From contig QCHM01000006.1 in NCBI GenBank assembly GCA_003279615.1, forward strand, positions 1 through 64,000: a DNA stretch of 64,000 bases. Direction: 5' to 3'. This DNA comes from Prochlorococcus sp. AG-402-B19 (lineage in GTDB: Bacteria; Cyanobacteriota; Cyanobacteriia; PCC-6307; Cyanobiaceae). Shown here piece after piece: positions 25,751 to 36,511 of the stretch. The translations under genes and the position numbers were made by a program. Every line of letters starts with the position of its first letter. The stretch's first letter is position 1. Under the pieces are notes generated by a model that saw nothing but the letters and a program-made list of their open reading frames with translations, was not told the DNA's origin and searched no databases.

Positions 25751-26571
25751 ATAAAAAGCTCTGTTTTTCGATGTTTAAGACTAGGCATTTGTCCTCTAAT
25801 TCTCTTTACTCTGTCTTTATCAGCAGGGGCTATTGCTGCTCCTCTAACTACTCCTGCATCTGCTAAAACCGTCCCCCATGGATCAATAACCATTGCATGT
25901 CCATGACTTTGTCGTCGTCCGTAGTGACGGCCAGTTTGAGCTGGTGCAACCACATAAGCGGTATTCTCAATAGCTCTTGCTTGAAGTAAAACTTGCCAAT
26001 GGTCTTTTCCCGTAAAAGCAGTAAAAGCAGCAGGAATCATTAATAGATCTGCACCTTTATTAACCAAATCTCGATAAAGTTCTGGGAAGCGAACGTCATA
26101 ACAAATGGATAATCCTATTTTGCAAAGACCTGGTACATCAACCACAGGTGGAGATTCGCTCCCAGAAACAATCGTTTCAGATTCTCTATAAGTATTACCT
26201 TCAGGAAGATCAACATCAAAAAGATGAATCTTGTCATATTGAGCTAGAGATTGACCGTCCTTACCAAATAACTCTGCTCTATTAAAAGTTCTTACTCCAT
26301 CTCCAGCGGGGACAGGAAATCCACCTCCAAGCAGAACGACTTGATATCTCCTTGCCATTGTTACTAAAAAACTATTGCATTTTTCGTAGATTGAGGATGC
26401 GATTTTTAGTTTTTTCTGATCTTCGCCCAAAAAAGCAAAATTTTCAGGAAGTCCAACAAGATCTGCCCCTCTCCTAGATGCTAACTCAATTTGTTCTTCT
26501 GCAGCATTGAGATTTGCATCTATATCTGAGGTACTAGTTAGTTGTAAGGCCGCAGCCAAAAAATCTGACAC
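25747..26571 (-). CDS. Carbon-nitrogen hydrolase, Nit/omega-amidase type
   Basis: A nitrilase-superfamily protein with the Glu-Lys-Cys triad in LPENFAF, YDKIHLFDVDL and SICYDVRFPELYR, which fits the Nit1/Nit2-like branch. Such enzymes deaminate damaged glutathione or omega-amides of 2-oxoacids rather than true nitriles. I chose GTG 26571, giving MSDFLAAALQLTST, which matches the usual N-terminus; the frame can be extended to TTG 26592 with a poorly conserved FFLFN stretch. The gene follows comB by 29 bases and overlaps amiC. Confidence 0.85.
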   Translation of the reverse strand: MSDFLAAALQLTSTSDIDANLNAAEEQIELASRRGADLVGLPENFAFLGEDQKKLKIASSIYEKCNSFLVTMARRYQVVLLGGGFPVPAGDGVRTFNRAELFGKDGQSLAQYDKIHLFDVDLPEGNTYRESETIVSGSESPPVVDVPGLCKIGLSICYDVRFPELYRDLVNKGADLLMIPAAFTAFTGKDHWQVLLQARAIENTAYVVAPAQTGRHYGRRQSHGHAMVIDPWGTVLADAGVVRGAAIAPADKDRVKRIRGQMPSLKHRKTELFI

Positions 26572-26600
26572 TGAATTAAAAAGAAAAAACAATTTAAAAG

Positions 26601-27329
26601 TTAGACCGAGCGAAGTACGCCCATCTCAAGCTGTTTTGGAATAACAGAAAGGTTATCCACAGAAGCGCAACAAGCAAAATCATCATCATGATTACCTATT
26701 CCGGCAAGTCTTTGGCCATGACTTGCAATACGTAAACATCCTTCAACATCATTCTCCCAAGTTTTCCATAGTGCTACAGAGGCCATCAATTCATCATTTA
26801 ATATTTGAACTGACTCTAATTGATCGATTAGAAAAGAGGCCAAAGCTCCTGCTGCTAAAGAATCTTCTAAAGAATAAGAGCCTTCCCAGCCACTACCAAT
26901 TATCCAAACTTCACTAGGGTTATCACTTATTAATCTTTCAGCAATAGCTCTTCTGTTTGGAAGTGCCATTGTGTACAAACTTTTGGATTCCCTAACACGA
27001 TGAAGTGACCTAGTCCCATTAGTAGTACTCATAAAAACTCTTTTACCTTTTACCTTTTCAGCAGAGACTCCTAAAGGGGAATTTCCCAAGTCAAATCCAT
27101 CTAATCTTTTTCCTCCTCTTTCACCTACAAGAATTTTTTCTTTGTCAAGGAAAGACTCTGATTGATTTTTAAGTTCATCAACATCTGCAAACACCTGGAC
27201 TGAATCAGCACCATTCTTTAGAGCCCAAGCGATTGTTGTTGTGGCTCTGAGAACATCAATTACTACTGATGATTCAGGAATAATTCCACTGGGGACATCT
27301 GCCGCCACATAAAAATAAGAAAGTTTCAT
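26601..27329 (-). CDS. comB: ComB-like 2-phosphosulfolactate phosphatase
   Basis: The protein, 242 residues from ATG 27329 (GTG 27335 is an alternative), belongs to the ComB family. The conserved [33 protein letters not shown] and MSTTNGTRS stretches are present. In methanogens ComB removes phosphate from 2-phosphosulfolactate during coenzyme M synthesis. Cyanobacteria lack that pathway, and the partner genes comA and comC are absent here, so the physiological product may be sulfolactate or something else. It heads the five-gene leftward run and is divergent from ubiD across 64 bases. Confidence 0.88.
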   Translation of the reverse strand: MKLSYFYVAADVPSGIIPESSVVIDVLRATTTIAWALKNGADSVQVFADVDELKNQSESFLDKEKILVGERGGKRLDGFDLGNSPLGVSAEKVKGKRVFMSTTNGTRSLHRVRESKSLYTMALPNRRAIAERLISDNPSEVWIIGSGWEGSYSLEDSLAAGALASFLIDQLESVQILNDELMASVALWKTWENDVEGCLRIASHGQRLAGIGNHDDDFACCASVDNLSVIPKQLEMGVLRSV

Positions 27330-27393
27330 TTCCACAAAGGCTGATAACTTGCGTCACAGTAACTAGATAAATAGGTTAATCGCGCAGCCCTTC

Positions 27394-28959
27394 ATGAAAT
27401 TATTTCGTCAAGAACCTCTTACACGTGACATAAGGGATTTTCTCTCTCTTCTAGAAAAGAAAGGCCAATTAAAGCGGATAAGCTGCCAAGTTGATAGTGA
27501 TTTGGAAATCGCTGCAATAAGTGATCGAGTCCTTGGGATGGGAGGCCCTGCCCTTCTTTTTGAAAATGTAAAAGATTCATCAATTCCTGTTGCTGTAAAT
27601 CTGCTTGGGACGATGGAGCGTGTTGTTTGGAGTATGGGCTTGGAAAGGCAAGAAGAATTGGAAGATTTAGGAAAAAAATTAGCTCTTCTCCAACAACCGC
27701 GACCTCCAAAAGGATTCAAAGAGACTAAAGCTTTTGCCTCAGTTGCATGGGATCTACTTAAAGCACGTCCTGATATTGATCTTTTACCACCTTGCCATCA
27801 AAAGGTAATAGGAGAAAAAGACTTGGATCTAAATCAATTGCCACTTTTACGTCCATGGCCAGAGGATGCAGGAGGTGCCATCACATTAGGACTAGTAATA
27901 ACAAAAGATCCTGAAACAGGCGTACCAAATGTTGGTGTTTACAGGCTTCAAAGACAATCTAATAAGAACATGACAGTCCATTGGTTAAGCGTTAGAGGAG
28001 GGGCAAGGCATCTTCGAAAAGCAGCTGCCATGAACAAAAAACTAGAAGTTGCTGTGGCTATTGGAGTTCATCCACTTCTTGTTATGGCTGCAGCAACTCC
28101 TATCCCAGTACAGCTAAGCGAATGGCTTTTTGCAGGTTTATATGCAGGGGAGGGTGTCCGATTAACCAAGTGCAAAACAATTGATCTAAAAGTTCCTAGT
28201 CACAGCGAAATAGTTTTGGAGGGATCCATATCTCCTGGGGAAGAAATGATGGATGGTCCTTTTGGAGACCATATGGGGTTCTATGGAGGTGCTGAGTCTT
28301 CTCCTTTGATAAGGTTTCACTGCATGACTCAAAGAAAAAATCCAATATTTCTAACAACTTTCAGTGGTAGGCCACCAAAAGAGGAGGCAATGCTGGCAAT
28401 AGCATTGAATAGAATTTACACACCAATACTTAAACAACAAATTCCTGAAATTGTTGATTTTTTCCTTCCAATGGAAGCCTTAAGTTACAAGCTAGCAGTT
28501 ATCTCAATAGATAAAGCATATCCAGGTCAAGCGAAAAGAGCTGCAATGGCTTTTTGGAGTGCTTTGCCACAATTCACCTATACAAAATTTGTCATTGTAG
28601 TCGACTCGACCATTAACGTAAGGGATCCTAGACAAGTAGTTTGGGTCTTATCCAGTCAAGTTGATCCTCAAAGAGATTTACTTGTGCTCGAAAATACTCC
28701 TTTTGATACTCTTGACTTCGCAAGTGAAAATATAGGTTTAGGGGGAAGATTAGCTATTGATGCAACAACAAAAATTGGTCCAGAAAAAAAACATGCTTGG
28801 GGCAAACCATTAACAAGATCCAAGGAACTTGAAGACAAAGTGGATAAAAGATGGGACGAACTAGGATTATCCGAACTAGAGAACAAGGAACCCAGTCCCG
28901 AACTATTTGGTTATGTTATTGATGAGCTAATGCGTCAAAAACAAATAAACAATTCATAA
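27394..28959 (+). CDS. ubiD: UbiD-family decarboxylase
   Basis: A 521-residue UbiD-type enzyme. Characteristic stretches are NVGVYRLQRQSNKNMTVHW, the IALNRIYTP region, and the acidic catalytic part EIVLEGSISPGEEMMDGPFGDHMG. UbiD uses prenylated FMN to decarboxylate 4-hydroxy-3-polyprenylbenzoate. In cyanobacteria homologues are thought to act in plastoquinone synthesis. UbiX, which makes the cofactor, is not in the window. It is the first of a rightward group with aroA, an MnmC-like gene and glmU. Confidence 0.9.
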   Translation: MKLFRQEPLTRDIRDFLSLLEKKGQLKRISCQVDSDLEIAAISDRVLGMGGPALLFENVKDSSIPVAVNLLGTMERVVWSMGLERQEELEDLGKKLALLQQPRPPKGFKETKAFASVAWDLLKARPDIDLLPPCHQKVIGEKDLDLNQLPLLRPWPEDAGGAITLGLVITKDPETGVPNVGVYRLQRQSNKNMTVHWLSVRGGARHLRKAAAMNKKLEVAVAIGVHPLLVMAAATPIPVQLSEWLFAGLYAGEGVRLTKCKTIDLKVPSHSEIVLEGSISPGEEMMDGPFGDHMGFYGGAESSPLIRFHCMTQRKNPIFLTTFSGRPPKEEAMLAIALNRIYTPILKQQIPEIVDFFLPMEALSYKLAVISIDKAYPGQAKRAAMAFWSALPQFTYTKFVIVVDSTINVRDPRQVVWVLSSQVDPQRDLLVLENTPFDTLDFASENIGLGGRLAIDATTKIGPEKKHAWGKPLTRSKELEDKVDKRWDELGLSELENKEPSPELFGYVIDELMRQKQINNS

Positions 28960-29012
28960 ATTAGGAATAAAGCTTATCAATAAATAAAATAAAATAAATC
29001 ATAGTTTTTTAA

Positions 29013-30347
29013 TTGAAAGTTCCCATAAAAGATCAGTTTTTAAGAAACCTTCAAGCAGGAGGGGAACTCTGTGGAACAGTAAAAGTACCAGGAGATAAAT
29101 CTATATCACACCGAGCACTGCTATTTGGTGCCATTGCCAAAGGAAAGACAATCATAGAGGGGCTTTTACCTGCCGAAGATCCATTAAGTACTGCTGAATG
29201 CCTAAGGTCAATGGGCGTAAATATTAGTCCAATCAAGAAAGATGCAATTGTTGAAGTTGATGGTGTTGGATTAAATGGTCTAAAAGAGCCTGAAGATATT
29301 TTGAATTGCGGAAATTCAGGAACAACTATGAGATTGATAATAGGGTTATTAGCTGGTCAAGAAGATCATCATTTCATACTTACAGGGGATCAATCACTAC
29401 GAAACAGGCCCATGAAAAGAGTAGGGCAACCATTGAAAATCATGGGGGCTAGCGTTTCAGGAAGATGTGGTGGAGAATTTGCTCCTCTAGCCATTACCGG
29501 GAAAAAATTAAGAGGTGCCGTCATTGGTACTCCAGTAGCAAGTGCTCAAATAAAATCTGCCATCCTTCTTGCAGCTCTTAACGCAGAAGGTTCGACAACT
29601 GTTATTGAACCAGCCAGATCAAGAGACCATAGTGAGAGAATGTTAAAAGCATTTGGAGCTAATCTAGAAGTTGGGGGTGAAATGGGTAGACATATAACTA
29701 TTTCACCTGGAAAAGATCTACAAGGTCAATCAATTATTGTTCCTGGTGATATTAGTTCAGCAGCATTTTGGCTAGTTGCAGGCAGCATCATTCCAGGTTC
29801 AGAACTGATCATTGAAAATGTTGGCCTAAATCCAACAAGAACTGGAATAATTGATGTATTAGAAAAAATGGAAGCAAACATCAAATTATTTAACAGGAGA
29901 GATGTCGCCGGTGAACCGGTAGGAGATATTAAAATTCTGCACAAAAAACACTTAAAACCATTCAACTTGGATGGAGACATAATGCCTCGACTAGTAGACG
30001 AGATACCTATTTTATCTGTAGCTGCATGTTTTTGTAATGGAATCAGTCAAATAACAGGAGCAAGTGAATTGAGAGTCAAAGAAACAGATCGCTTGGCAGT
30101 AATGGCAAGACAACTGAAAAAAATGGGTGCCAAAGTCGATGAGCATCAAGATGGTCTAACTATCTATGGTGGAAATGAATTAAAAGGATGCGAGCTTGAT
30201 AGCGAAGATGATCACCGAGTAGCCATGAGCCTAGCAATAGCCTCTATAATGGCTAATTCTAATTCAATGTTAAGACGTAGTGAAGCTGCAGCAATCTCTT
30301 ATCCAGATTTTTGGAGTGATCTCGAAAGACTTCAAGAAAAGAATTAG
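29013..30347 (+). CDS. aroA: 3-phosphoshikimate 1-carboxyvinyltransferase (EPSP synthase)
   Basis: A 444-residue enzyme joining shikimate-3-phosphate and phosphoenolpyruvate in the shikimate pathway. The N-terminal [50 protein letters not shown] and the later [14 protein letters not shown] and [13 protein letters not shown] are textbook motifs. The start is TTG at 29013, as no ATG precedes the conserved region; the alternative codons lie inside it. It follows ubiD by 53 bases and is followed by the methyltransferase gene after 15 bases. Confidence 0.95.
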   Translation: MKVPIKDQFLRNLQAGGELCGTVKVPGDKSISHRALLFGAIAKGKTIIEGLLPAEDPLSTAECLRSMGVNISPIKKDAIVEVDGVGLNGLKEPEDILNCGNSGTTMRLIIGLLAGQEDHHFILTGDQSLRNRPMKRVGQPLKIMGASVSGRCGGEFAPLAITGKKLRGAVIGTPVASAQIKSAILLAALNAEGSTTVIEPARSRDHSERMLKAFGANLEVGGEMGRHITISPGKDLQGQSIIVPGDISSAAFWLVAGSIIPGSELIIENVGLNPTRTGIIDVLEKMEANIKLFNRRDVAGEPVGDIKILHKKHLKPFNLDGDIMPRLVDEIPILSVAACFCNGISQITGASELRVKETDRLAVMARQLKKMGAKVDEHQDGLTIYGGNELKGCELDSEDDHRVAMSLAIASIMANSNSMLRRSEAAAISYPDFWSDLERLQEKN

Positions 30348-30362
30348 CTTCTTTTTATAGAA

Positions 30363-31265
30363 TTGGATGACTTAAAAAAGCATATAACAAAAGACGGGAG
30401 TATCAGTCTTTATAGCTTCAACTATAAAGAAGGCTTTCATGATGCAGATGGAGCACTTAAAGAATCAATTAATAAATATCTTTTACCCGCTCAATTAGAT
30501 CAATTTTCTAACAAAGAAAAAATAGGTATATTAGATGTATGCATGGGATTGGGATATAACAGTGGATGTATCCTTGAAGAGTTACTTAAAAATAAACACA
30601 AAATTGAATGGCATGGTCTTGAAATTGATCATAGACCTCTGGATATTGGTCTTAATGAAAAAAAATTTCATCAAATATGGACCCCAAAAGTATTAGATTT
30701 TTTTAAATGCTTAAAAAAAGCAGGGAAATGGTCAGAAGGTTTTAATGAAGGAACAATTCACTGGGGTGATGCAAGAGAAAAAATATATGAAATAAGTGAT
30801 TCACTTAGTTTTGATGTAATACTTCTTGATCCATTTTCTCCACAAAAATGTCCAGAGCTATGGAGCGAGCAATTCATATCTTTGCTATCCAAAAAGCTTT
30901 CTGAAAGAGGCCGTTTGATTACATATTCAAGTGCGGCTTCAATTAGAGCGAGTTTAATAAGAGCTGGTTTAAAAATTTATTCAATAACTCCCTTATTGAA
31001 TAACCAAAACAAATGGAGTGCGGGAACAGTAGCTACGAAAAAAAGAATAGATGAAAAGTTAATTTCCAAAAATTGTCAACTTAAGAGCTTAGGTACAAGA
31101 GAATTGGAACATCTTAAAACACGTTCATCAATCCCTTACAGAGATCCAACTGGCAAGAGAGATTCTAAAGACATTATTTCAAATAGAGAGATAGAACAAT
31201 CTAAAAGTCACTTAATAAAAACTTCTTCTTGGAGAAAACGATGGAATACTGCGAAAAAGCAATAA
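30363..31265 (+). CDS. MnmC-like SAM-dependent methyltransferase
   Basis: A 300-residue protein with the SAM-binding turn GILDVCMGLGYNSGCI, the acidic LEIDHRPLDIGL motif, and the catalytic-like VILLDPFSPQKCPELWS. That last segment fits the methyltransferase half of MnmC, which completes 5-methylaminomethyl-2-thiouridine in the tRNA wobble base. The oxidase half is missing, as in other stand-alone homologues. The start TTG 30363 is 15 bases after aroA; no early ATG exists in frame. The C-terminus is lysine/arginine-rich, which suits RNA binding. The tRNA target is inferred. Confidence 0.75.
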   Translation: MDDLKKHITKDGSISLYSFNYKEGFHDADGALKESINKYLLPAQLDQFSNKEKIGILDVCMGLGYNSGCILEELLKNKHKIEWHGLEIDHRPLDIGLNEKKFHQIWTPKVLDFFKCLKKAGKWSEGFNEGTIHWGDAREKIYEISDSLSFDVILLDPFSPQKCPELWSEQFISLLSKKLSERGRLITYSSAASIRASLIRAGLKIYSITPLLNNQNKWSAGTVATKKRIDEKLISKNCQLKSLGTRELEHLKTRSSIPYRDPTGKRDSKDIISNREIEQSKSHLIKTSSWRKRWNTAKKQ

Positions 31266-31295
31266 AGCAATTAGATTTCTTAAAAAAGGACTCAA

Positions 31296-32636
31296 ATGCT
31301 TGCCATCGCAATTTTAGCGGCTGGGAAAGGTACGCGAATGAAAAGTGCCCTGCCAAAAGTTCTTCAGCCTTTAGCAGGCAAACCACTCATTGATAGAGTT
31401 TTATCTTCGACACAGAGGCTAAACCCAAACCATCGATTAATAATTGTTGGACATCAATCTAAAGTAGTAGAAGAATCTCTACAGAACTATCAAGACTTAG
31501 AATTTGTTCTTCAACAACCTCAAAATGGAACTGGACACGCAATTCAACAGTTAATCCCAAAGCTAAAGGAATTTAAAGGAGAACTTTTGGTATTAAATGG
31601 TGATGTACCTCTGCTTAAGGAAACCACACTAAGTTCTCTTTTGAAATTTCACAAAGAATCTAATGCAAGTGTAACTTTTTTATCCGCTAATTTAGATTCT
31701 CCTACTGGATACGGAAGAGTTTTCGCCAATAAATCAGGACTGGTTAAAGAAATCATTGAAGAGAAAGATTGCAATTATGAACAACAACAAAATAAATTAA
31801 TAAATGCAGGCATATATTGTTTTGACTGGCAACAATTATCAGATGTATTAAATTTATTGTCTAACCAAAATAGTCAAAAAGAAATCTACCTAACGGATAC
31901 GATAAGTTTACTCAGAAAGTCCTTACATTTCGAAGTTGATGATCCATATGAAATCAAGGGCATCAATGATAGATATCAACTATATGAATGTGAAAAACAT
32001 ATTCAAGAAAAGCTTAAATACTTTTGGATGGGAAAGGGTGTATCATTTATTGATCCAATTAGCTGTACACTAAGTGAGGATTCATTTTTTGGTACGGACG
32101 TCATAATAGAGCCACAAACTCATCTTCGTGGTAAATGTATTATTGGTAACGGCTGTCATTTGGGACCAGGAAGTTTAATTACAAATTCAACACTTGCGGA
32201 TAATGTTTCAGCTATTCATTCAATCATCAATGAAGCAATGATCGGCGAGAATGTGTCAATTGGTCCATTTGCTCAAATAAGACCTGAGTCAAATATATGC
32301 AAGAATTCGAAGATAGGTAACTTCGTAGAAATTAAAAAAAGTTTTATTAGTGAAGGAACAAAAGTCAATCATTTAAGTTATGTAGGTGATTCAACTCTTG
32401 GGAAGAATATCAATATTGGTGCTGGAACTATTACAGCTAACTTTGACGGTAAAAATAAACATCGAACAATAATTGGCGATTATTCAAAAACTGGAGCAAA
32501 TTCAGTTTTGATTGCCCCCATAAAGATCGGATCAAATGTAACCATTGGTGCAGGATCAACAATAAGTAAAGATATTCCAGAAAAAAGTTTAGCGGTTGAA
32601 AGATCAAAAACAATTATTAGAACTAAGCGTGATTAA
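31296..32636 (+). CDS. glmU: Bifunctional UDP-GlcNAc pyrophosphorylase/acetyltransferase GlmU
   Basis: A 446-residue enzyme making UDP-N-acetylglucosamine from glucosamine-1-phosphate in two steps. The nucleotidyltransferase half has [18 protein letters not shown] and [10 protein letters not shown]. The C-terminal half shows left-handed beta-helix hexapeptide repeats ([33 protein letters not shown]) with the acetyltransferase motif. An AAAGGA ribosome-binding site precedes ATG 31296. It supplies the envelope pathways served by murF and murI nearby. Confidence 0.95.
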   Translation: MLAIAILAAGKGTRMKSALPKVLQPLAGKPLIDRVLSSTQRLNPNHRLIIVGHQSKVVEESLQNYQDLEFVLQQPQNGTGHAIQQLIPKLKEFKGELLVLNGDVPLLKETTLSSLLKFHKESNASVTFLSANLDSPTGYGRVFANKSGLVKEIIEEKDCNYEQQQNKLINAGIYCFDWQQLSDVLNLLSNQNSQKEIYLTDTISLLRKSLHFEVDDPYEIKGINDRYQLYECEKHIQEKLKYFWMGKGVSFIDPISCTLSEDSFFGTDVIIEPQTHLRGKCIIGNGCHLGPGSLITNSTLADNVSAIHSIINEAMIGENVSIGPFAQIRPESNICKNSKIGNFVEIKKSFISEGTKVNHLSYVGDSTLGKNINIGAGTITANFDGKNKHRTIIGDYSKTGANSVLIAPIKIGSNVTIGAGSTISKDIPEKSLAVERSKTIIRTKRD

Positions 32637-32653
32637 CAGTATTAAAAAAAACA

Positions 32654-34048
32654 TCAGCGTAAGTAGGGTAAAACCTTTTCCAATTCCAACTTACGACTAC
32701 CCTTAATTAAAATATTATCTCCGGGTGATAGCCATGACAATAAAGTTTTAGCTGCATCTTTTGGTGTTTTTACTACATCATAATTAGGTAATTGTCTTAT
32801 TATTTCTTTTACACTATTACATTCCTCTCCGCAAGTGACAAAAACGATCCCCGTCAGTCCTAATTCAACAGCTCTTTGAAGAACTTTCTGATGAAGAGAA
32901 GTACTCTCAAAGCCTAACTCAAGCATTGTACCTAAAACAGCAAAATGTCGACCAGGTTTGCTTACTAATAATTCTAAAGATGCAATAACTGAATCTGGAG
33001 ACGAATTATACGTCTCATCTAAAACTAAAAATTGTCCATAATCAATCAATCTATTTCTTCCCATTGGCAGATTTATATTTAATTTATCTAGATTCTTTAA
33101 AGATACTCCTAACTCAGTTGCGACAGCCAATGCCATCAAAAAATTCATAGCATTATGTCTTCCTTCCAGAGGCAATTTCAATTTAACTCCCTGAAAAGAG
33201 ATGAGATTATTTTGCATATCTATTTGAGAAATATAATCTGGTGCAATACTTTTTTCAACGACATAATCATCACCACATCCTAGCCAATCTAATGAATAAT
33301 TCTCTATCGCTACTCGAATAATGCGTCCTGACCATTTTTGTCTTAAAGCTTTCTCTAAAAGGTTATCCCCAAATGGAATAATCACGACGCCATTAGATTT
33401 TAAATTAGAGGTGATTTCCGACTTGGCTTTTGCAATATTTTCTCTACTACCCAGAAGCCCTATATGAGCCTGCCCAATATTTGTAATTACCGCTATATCA
33501 GGTTCAGAAACTCCAGAGAGGCGTTCGATTTGACCTAAGCCACGCATACCCATCTCAAGGACAAACGCAGCATCTCTTCGCGTCCCCCTTAGCAGAGTTT
33601 TTGGAACACCCACATCATTATTTTCATTCTCCCTACTAGAAACAATTTCACCAAGAGAAGATAATATCACCCGGATCAATTCTCTAGTAGTTGTTTTTCC
33701 TACAGATCCAGTAACAGCAACAACAGGAAGCTTTAAACTTCTCCTATGAAGCAATGCCACCTTTTGATAGGCATACAGAGTATCTGAGACAACCCAATAT
33801 GGTAAGCCAATTGGAACCGAGCCATTAAAATTTTCAGAAACTATTGCTGCTTGTACACCAAGATCAAAAGCCATATCTAAAAAATCATGACCATCGAATT
33901 TATTACCTACTAAAGGAACAAAGAAGTTTCCCTTTTTAATTGTCCTCGTATCAGTGGAGACAAAGCCAATAGGGGAATTAGGGTCAATTTTCTCCTGATT
34001 AACTGGCTTTCCCCAAAGTTTTATTAAATCCTTAAATAAAATATCCAT
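32654..34048 (-). CDS. murF: UDP-N-acetylmuramoyl-tripeptide--D-Ala-D-Ala ligase MurF
   Basis: A Mur ligase that adds D-Ala-D-Ala to the UDP-MurNAc tripeptide. The ATP P-loop VAVTGSVGKTTTRELI, the NENNDVGVPKTLL and the LEMGMRGLGQIERLS segments, and the later VLDETYNSSPDS are diagnostic. ATG 34048 (MDILFKDLIKLWG) is preferred over TTG 34054. The product has about 464 residues, standard for MurF. It converges with glmU after 17 bases and follows glgA on the minus strand. Confidence 0.93.
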   Translation of the reverse strand: MDILFKDLIKLWGKPVNQEKIDPNSPIGFVSTDTRTIKKGNFFVPLVGNKFDGHDFLDMAFDLGVQAAIVSENFNGSVPIGLPYWVVSDTLYAYQKVALLHRRSLKLPVVAVTGSVGKTTTRELIRVILSSLGEIVSSRENENNDVGVPKTLLRGTRRDAAFVLEMGMRGLGQIERLSGVSEPDIAVITNIGQAHIGLLGSRENIAKAKSEITSNLKSNGVVIIPFGDNLLEKALRQKWSGRIIRVAIENYSLDWLGCGDDYVVEKSIAPDYISQIDMQNNLISFQGVKLKLPLEGRHNAMNFLMALAVATELGVSLKNLDKLNINLPMGRNRLIDYGQFLVLDETYNSSPDSVIASLELLVSKPGRHFAVLGTMLELGFESTSLHQKVLQRAVELGLTGIVFVTCGEECNSVKEIIRQLPNYDVVKTPKDAAKTLLSWLSPGDNILIKGSRKLELEKVLPYLR

Positions 34049-34092
34049 ACACAATTTAAATATAAGAAAAGTAATCTAAATCCTTGAATATC

Positions 34093-35556
34093 CTATAATT
34101 TGATTTTTTGTCCCTTCCTTGAAGGATCTGCTTCTTGTCCATAAGAAAATTTTTCTATCTCTGCAATATCTGGAGAAGGCTCCTTGATTCCACAAACATC
34201 TTGATACATCAACTCATACTGCTTAGCTGATCTATCCCAGCTAAATTTATTTGACATTGCTCTTAATTGTAATTCGCTCCAACTTTTTTGATGCCTATAT
34301 GCTTCCCAAGAGCGAACCAATGCTGTATAAAAATCAATTGCTTCATACCTATCGAAACAGAATCCACAACCAGTTCCATTAATGGGATCATAAGGCTCCA
34401 CTGTATCAACCAACCCCCCTACTTTTCTAACGATAGGAATAGAGCCATATCGCATAGCTAACAACTGACTGATTCCACATGGTTCAAAGCGACTAGGCAT
34501 TAGGAATGCATCAGCACCTCCATAAATGAGCCTAGATAATGCGTCGTCATAAGTGAGGAAGACAGAAAAACGACCGGGATACTCAATTGCAAGTTGCCAT
34601 AAAGATGACTCTAGATAACGATCACCTGTACCAAGGACAACGATTTGAGAATCAGTATAAGAAAGAAGTCTATTAGCTACTTGTAGTAAAAGATCAATAC
34701 CTTTTTGGTCAACAAGTCTACCAACCATACCCATTAAATACTTATCTGGATTCACCTCAAGTCCCATTCTTTCTTGAAGAACTCTTTTATTGATAGCTCT
34801 ACCAGAAATATTATCAGCACTGAAATTAGCTGGTAATGAATTATCTGTTGCTGGATTCCACTCGTCTAGATCAACTCCATTCAAGATTCCACGTAATTTG
34901 CCTGAAATATAATTCAAAAGTCCTTCTAATTTTTCACCATATTCAGAGGTGCAAATTTCCCTTGAATAGGTTGGAGATACGGCATTCACTCTATCTGCGT
35001 ACAACATTGCTGATGCCATGGTGTGATCACCATGCATATACCATGGACACCAAGTGATTTGATCAAGCTTCCATCTCCATGGGCCTTGATACTTAAGGTT
35101 GTGAATAGTGAAAACTGTACTAATTTCAGGATCTTGATGCATCCATACTGGAATCATCCCAGTATGCCAATCATGACAATGGAGGACTTGTGGCTTCCAT
35201 AAATTCCATGCAAATTCGGAAACTGCACTAGCAAAAAAAGTAAATCTCCAATCTTCATCTTCTCCTCCATAAATACGCTCAGAATCAAAACAAGGATGAC
35301 CAACTAGGTACATTGGCAACCCATTTGAGGGATGCTTTGTTTCGAAAACAGCGAAATCAACTCCCATTGTATTGGCCCTAAAGATAGGCTCAGGCGCAAT
35401 TTCCATCAAGGTCCATAGTTTTCCATACCCAGGGATTATTAATCGAACATCATGTCCAAGTTTTTCAAGAGCGGGAGGCAATGAACCAACAACATCACCC
35501 ATGCCCCCAACTTTTATCATTGGGGCACATTCAGCAGCAGCAAAAAGTATTCGCAT
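34093..35556 (-). CDS. glgA: Glycogen synthase
   Basis: A 487-residue family GT5 enzyme extending alpha-1,4-glucan from ADP-glucose. The ADP-glucose-binding [13 protein letters not shown] is at residues 16-28, the acceptor-site [14 protein letters not shown] in the first third, and the C-terminal motif [19 protein letters not shown] plus [12 protein letters not shown] in the last third. The C-terminus has an extra basic tail ([12 protein letters not shown]). It stands apart from glgB, whose start lies at the right end of the window. Confidence 0.96.
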   Translation of the reverse strand: MRILFAAAECAPMIKVGGMGDVVGSLPPALEKLGHDVRLIIPGYGKLWTLMEIAPEPIFRANTMGVDFAVFETKHPSNGLPMYLVGHPCFDSERIYGGEDEDWRFTFFASAVSEFAWNLWKPQVLHCHDWHTGMIPVWMHQDPEISTVFTIHNLKYQGPWRWKLDQITWCPWYMHGDHTMASAMLYADRVNAVSPTYSREICTSEYGEKLEGLLNYISGKLRGILNGVDLDEWNPATDNSLPANFSADNISGRAINKRVLQERMGLEVNPDKYLMGMVGRLVDQKGIDLLLQVANRLLSYTDSQIVVLGTGDRYLESSLWQLAIEYPGRFSVFLTYDDALSRLIYGGADAFLMPSRFEPCGISQLLAMRYGSIPIVRKVGGLVDTVEPYDPINGTGCGFCFDRYEAIDFYTALVRSWEAYRHQKSWSELQLRAMSNKFSWDRSAKQYELMYQDVCGIKEPSPDIAEIEKFSYGQEADPSRKGQKIKL

Positions 35557-35604
35557 TTAATTCATAAAAAAGTAAGGTTCATCTTCTGGATAAACCAATT
35601 AAAA

Positions 35605-36498
35605 TCATGGAAGCCATTTTGATTCAGAAAAATCAGGATCCCTTTTCTCCATGAAAGCACTTCTTCCCTCCTTTGACTCATCAGTCGTATAAAAAAGATG
35701 CGTTGCCTGGCCAGCAAGCTCTTGAATACCTGCTAATCCATCAGTATCAGCATTAAATGAAAATTTCAAACATTTTATTGCTGTTGGACTGTTTTGAAGT
35801 ATTTCCCTCGCCCATTTCACTCCATCTGACTCGAGCAAATTAAGTGGTGAAATAGAATTTACCAGCCCCATTTCTAATGCTTCCTTCGCTCCGTATTTCC
35901 TACACAAGAACCAAATCTCTCTAGCCTTTTTTTGCCCGACGACCCTTGCTAAATAATTTGAACCAAACCCAGCATCAAAGCTGCCGACCCTAGGACCTGT
36001 TTGACCAAATACGGCGTTGTCCGCAGCCAAGCTCAAATCACAGACCAAATGTAAAACTTGTCCCCCACCAATGGCGAAACCTGGAACAAGAGCGATAACT
36101 ACTTTAGGAAGACTTCTAATTATTCTTTGCAAATCAAGGACATTTAAACGCGGGATTCCATCATCACCGAGATATCCTCCACTTCCACGAATAGTCTGAT
36201 CTCCTCCAGAGCAAAAAGCGAATTTGCCATCTTTGGAAGGGCCAACGCCTGTAAACAAAACCACTCCTATATCTGGATCTTCTCTGATCCTGATGAATGC
36301 ATCACAGAGTTCTGAAATTGTTTGAGGTCGAAAAGCATTTCTTTTTTCAGGACGATTTATCGCTACTCGAGCAATCCCCTCAGGGCTAACATCAAGAACA
36401 ATATCTTTGTATTCACCAACAGCGACCCATGAGGTGATGATTTCTCCTGGCAAAACTCTTCTCGAGTTATTTTTTGGATTAATAGGATTTAAAGCCAT
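35605..36498 (-). CDS. menB: 1,4-dihydroxy-2-naphthoyl-CoA synthase
   Basis: A 297-residue crotonase-fold enzyme closing the naphthoquinone ring in phylloquinone synthesis. The oxyanion-hole regions are [20 protein letters not shown] and [19 protein letters not shown], followed by the MenB-type [20 protein letters not shown] with the aspartate used in catalysis. It lies 13 bases downstream of menD on the same strand, so the two steps are encoded together. Phylloquinone is the A1 acceptor of photosystem I. Confidence 0.96.
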   Translation of the reverse strand: MALNPINPKNNSRRVLPGEIITSWVAVGEYKDIVLDVSPEGIARVAINRPEKRNAFRPQTISELCDAFIRIREDPDIGVVLFTGVGPSKDGKFAFCSGGDQTIRGSGGYLGDDGIPRLNVLDLQRIIRSLPKVVIALVPGFAIGGGQVLHLVCDLSLAADNAVFGQTGPRVGSFDAGFGSNYLARVVGQKKAREIWFLCRKYGAKEALEMGLVNSISPLNLLESDGVKWAREILQNSPTAIKCLKFSFNADTDGLAGIQELAGQATHLFYTTDESKEGRSAFMEKRDPDFSESKWLP

Positions 36499-36511
36499 TG
36501 TTTAAATTTCA

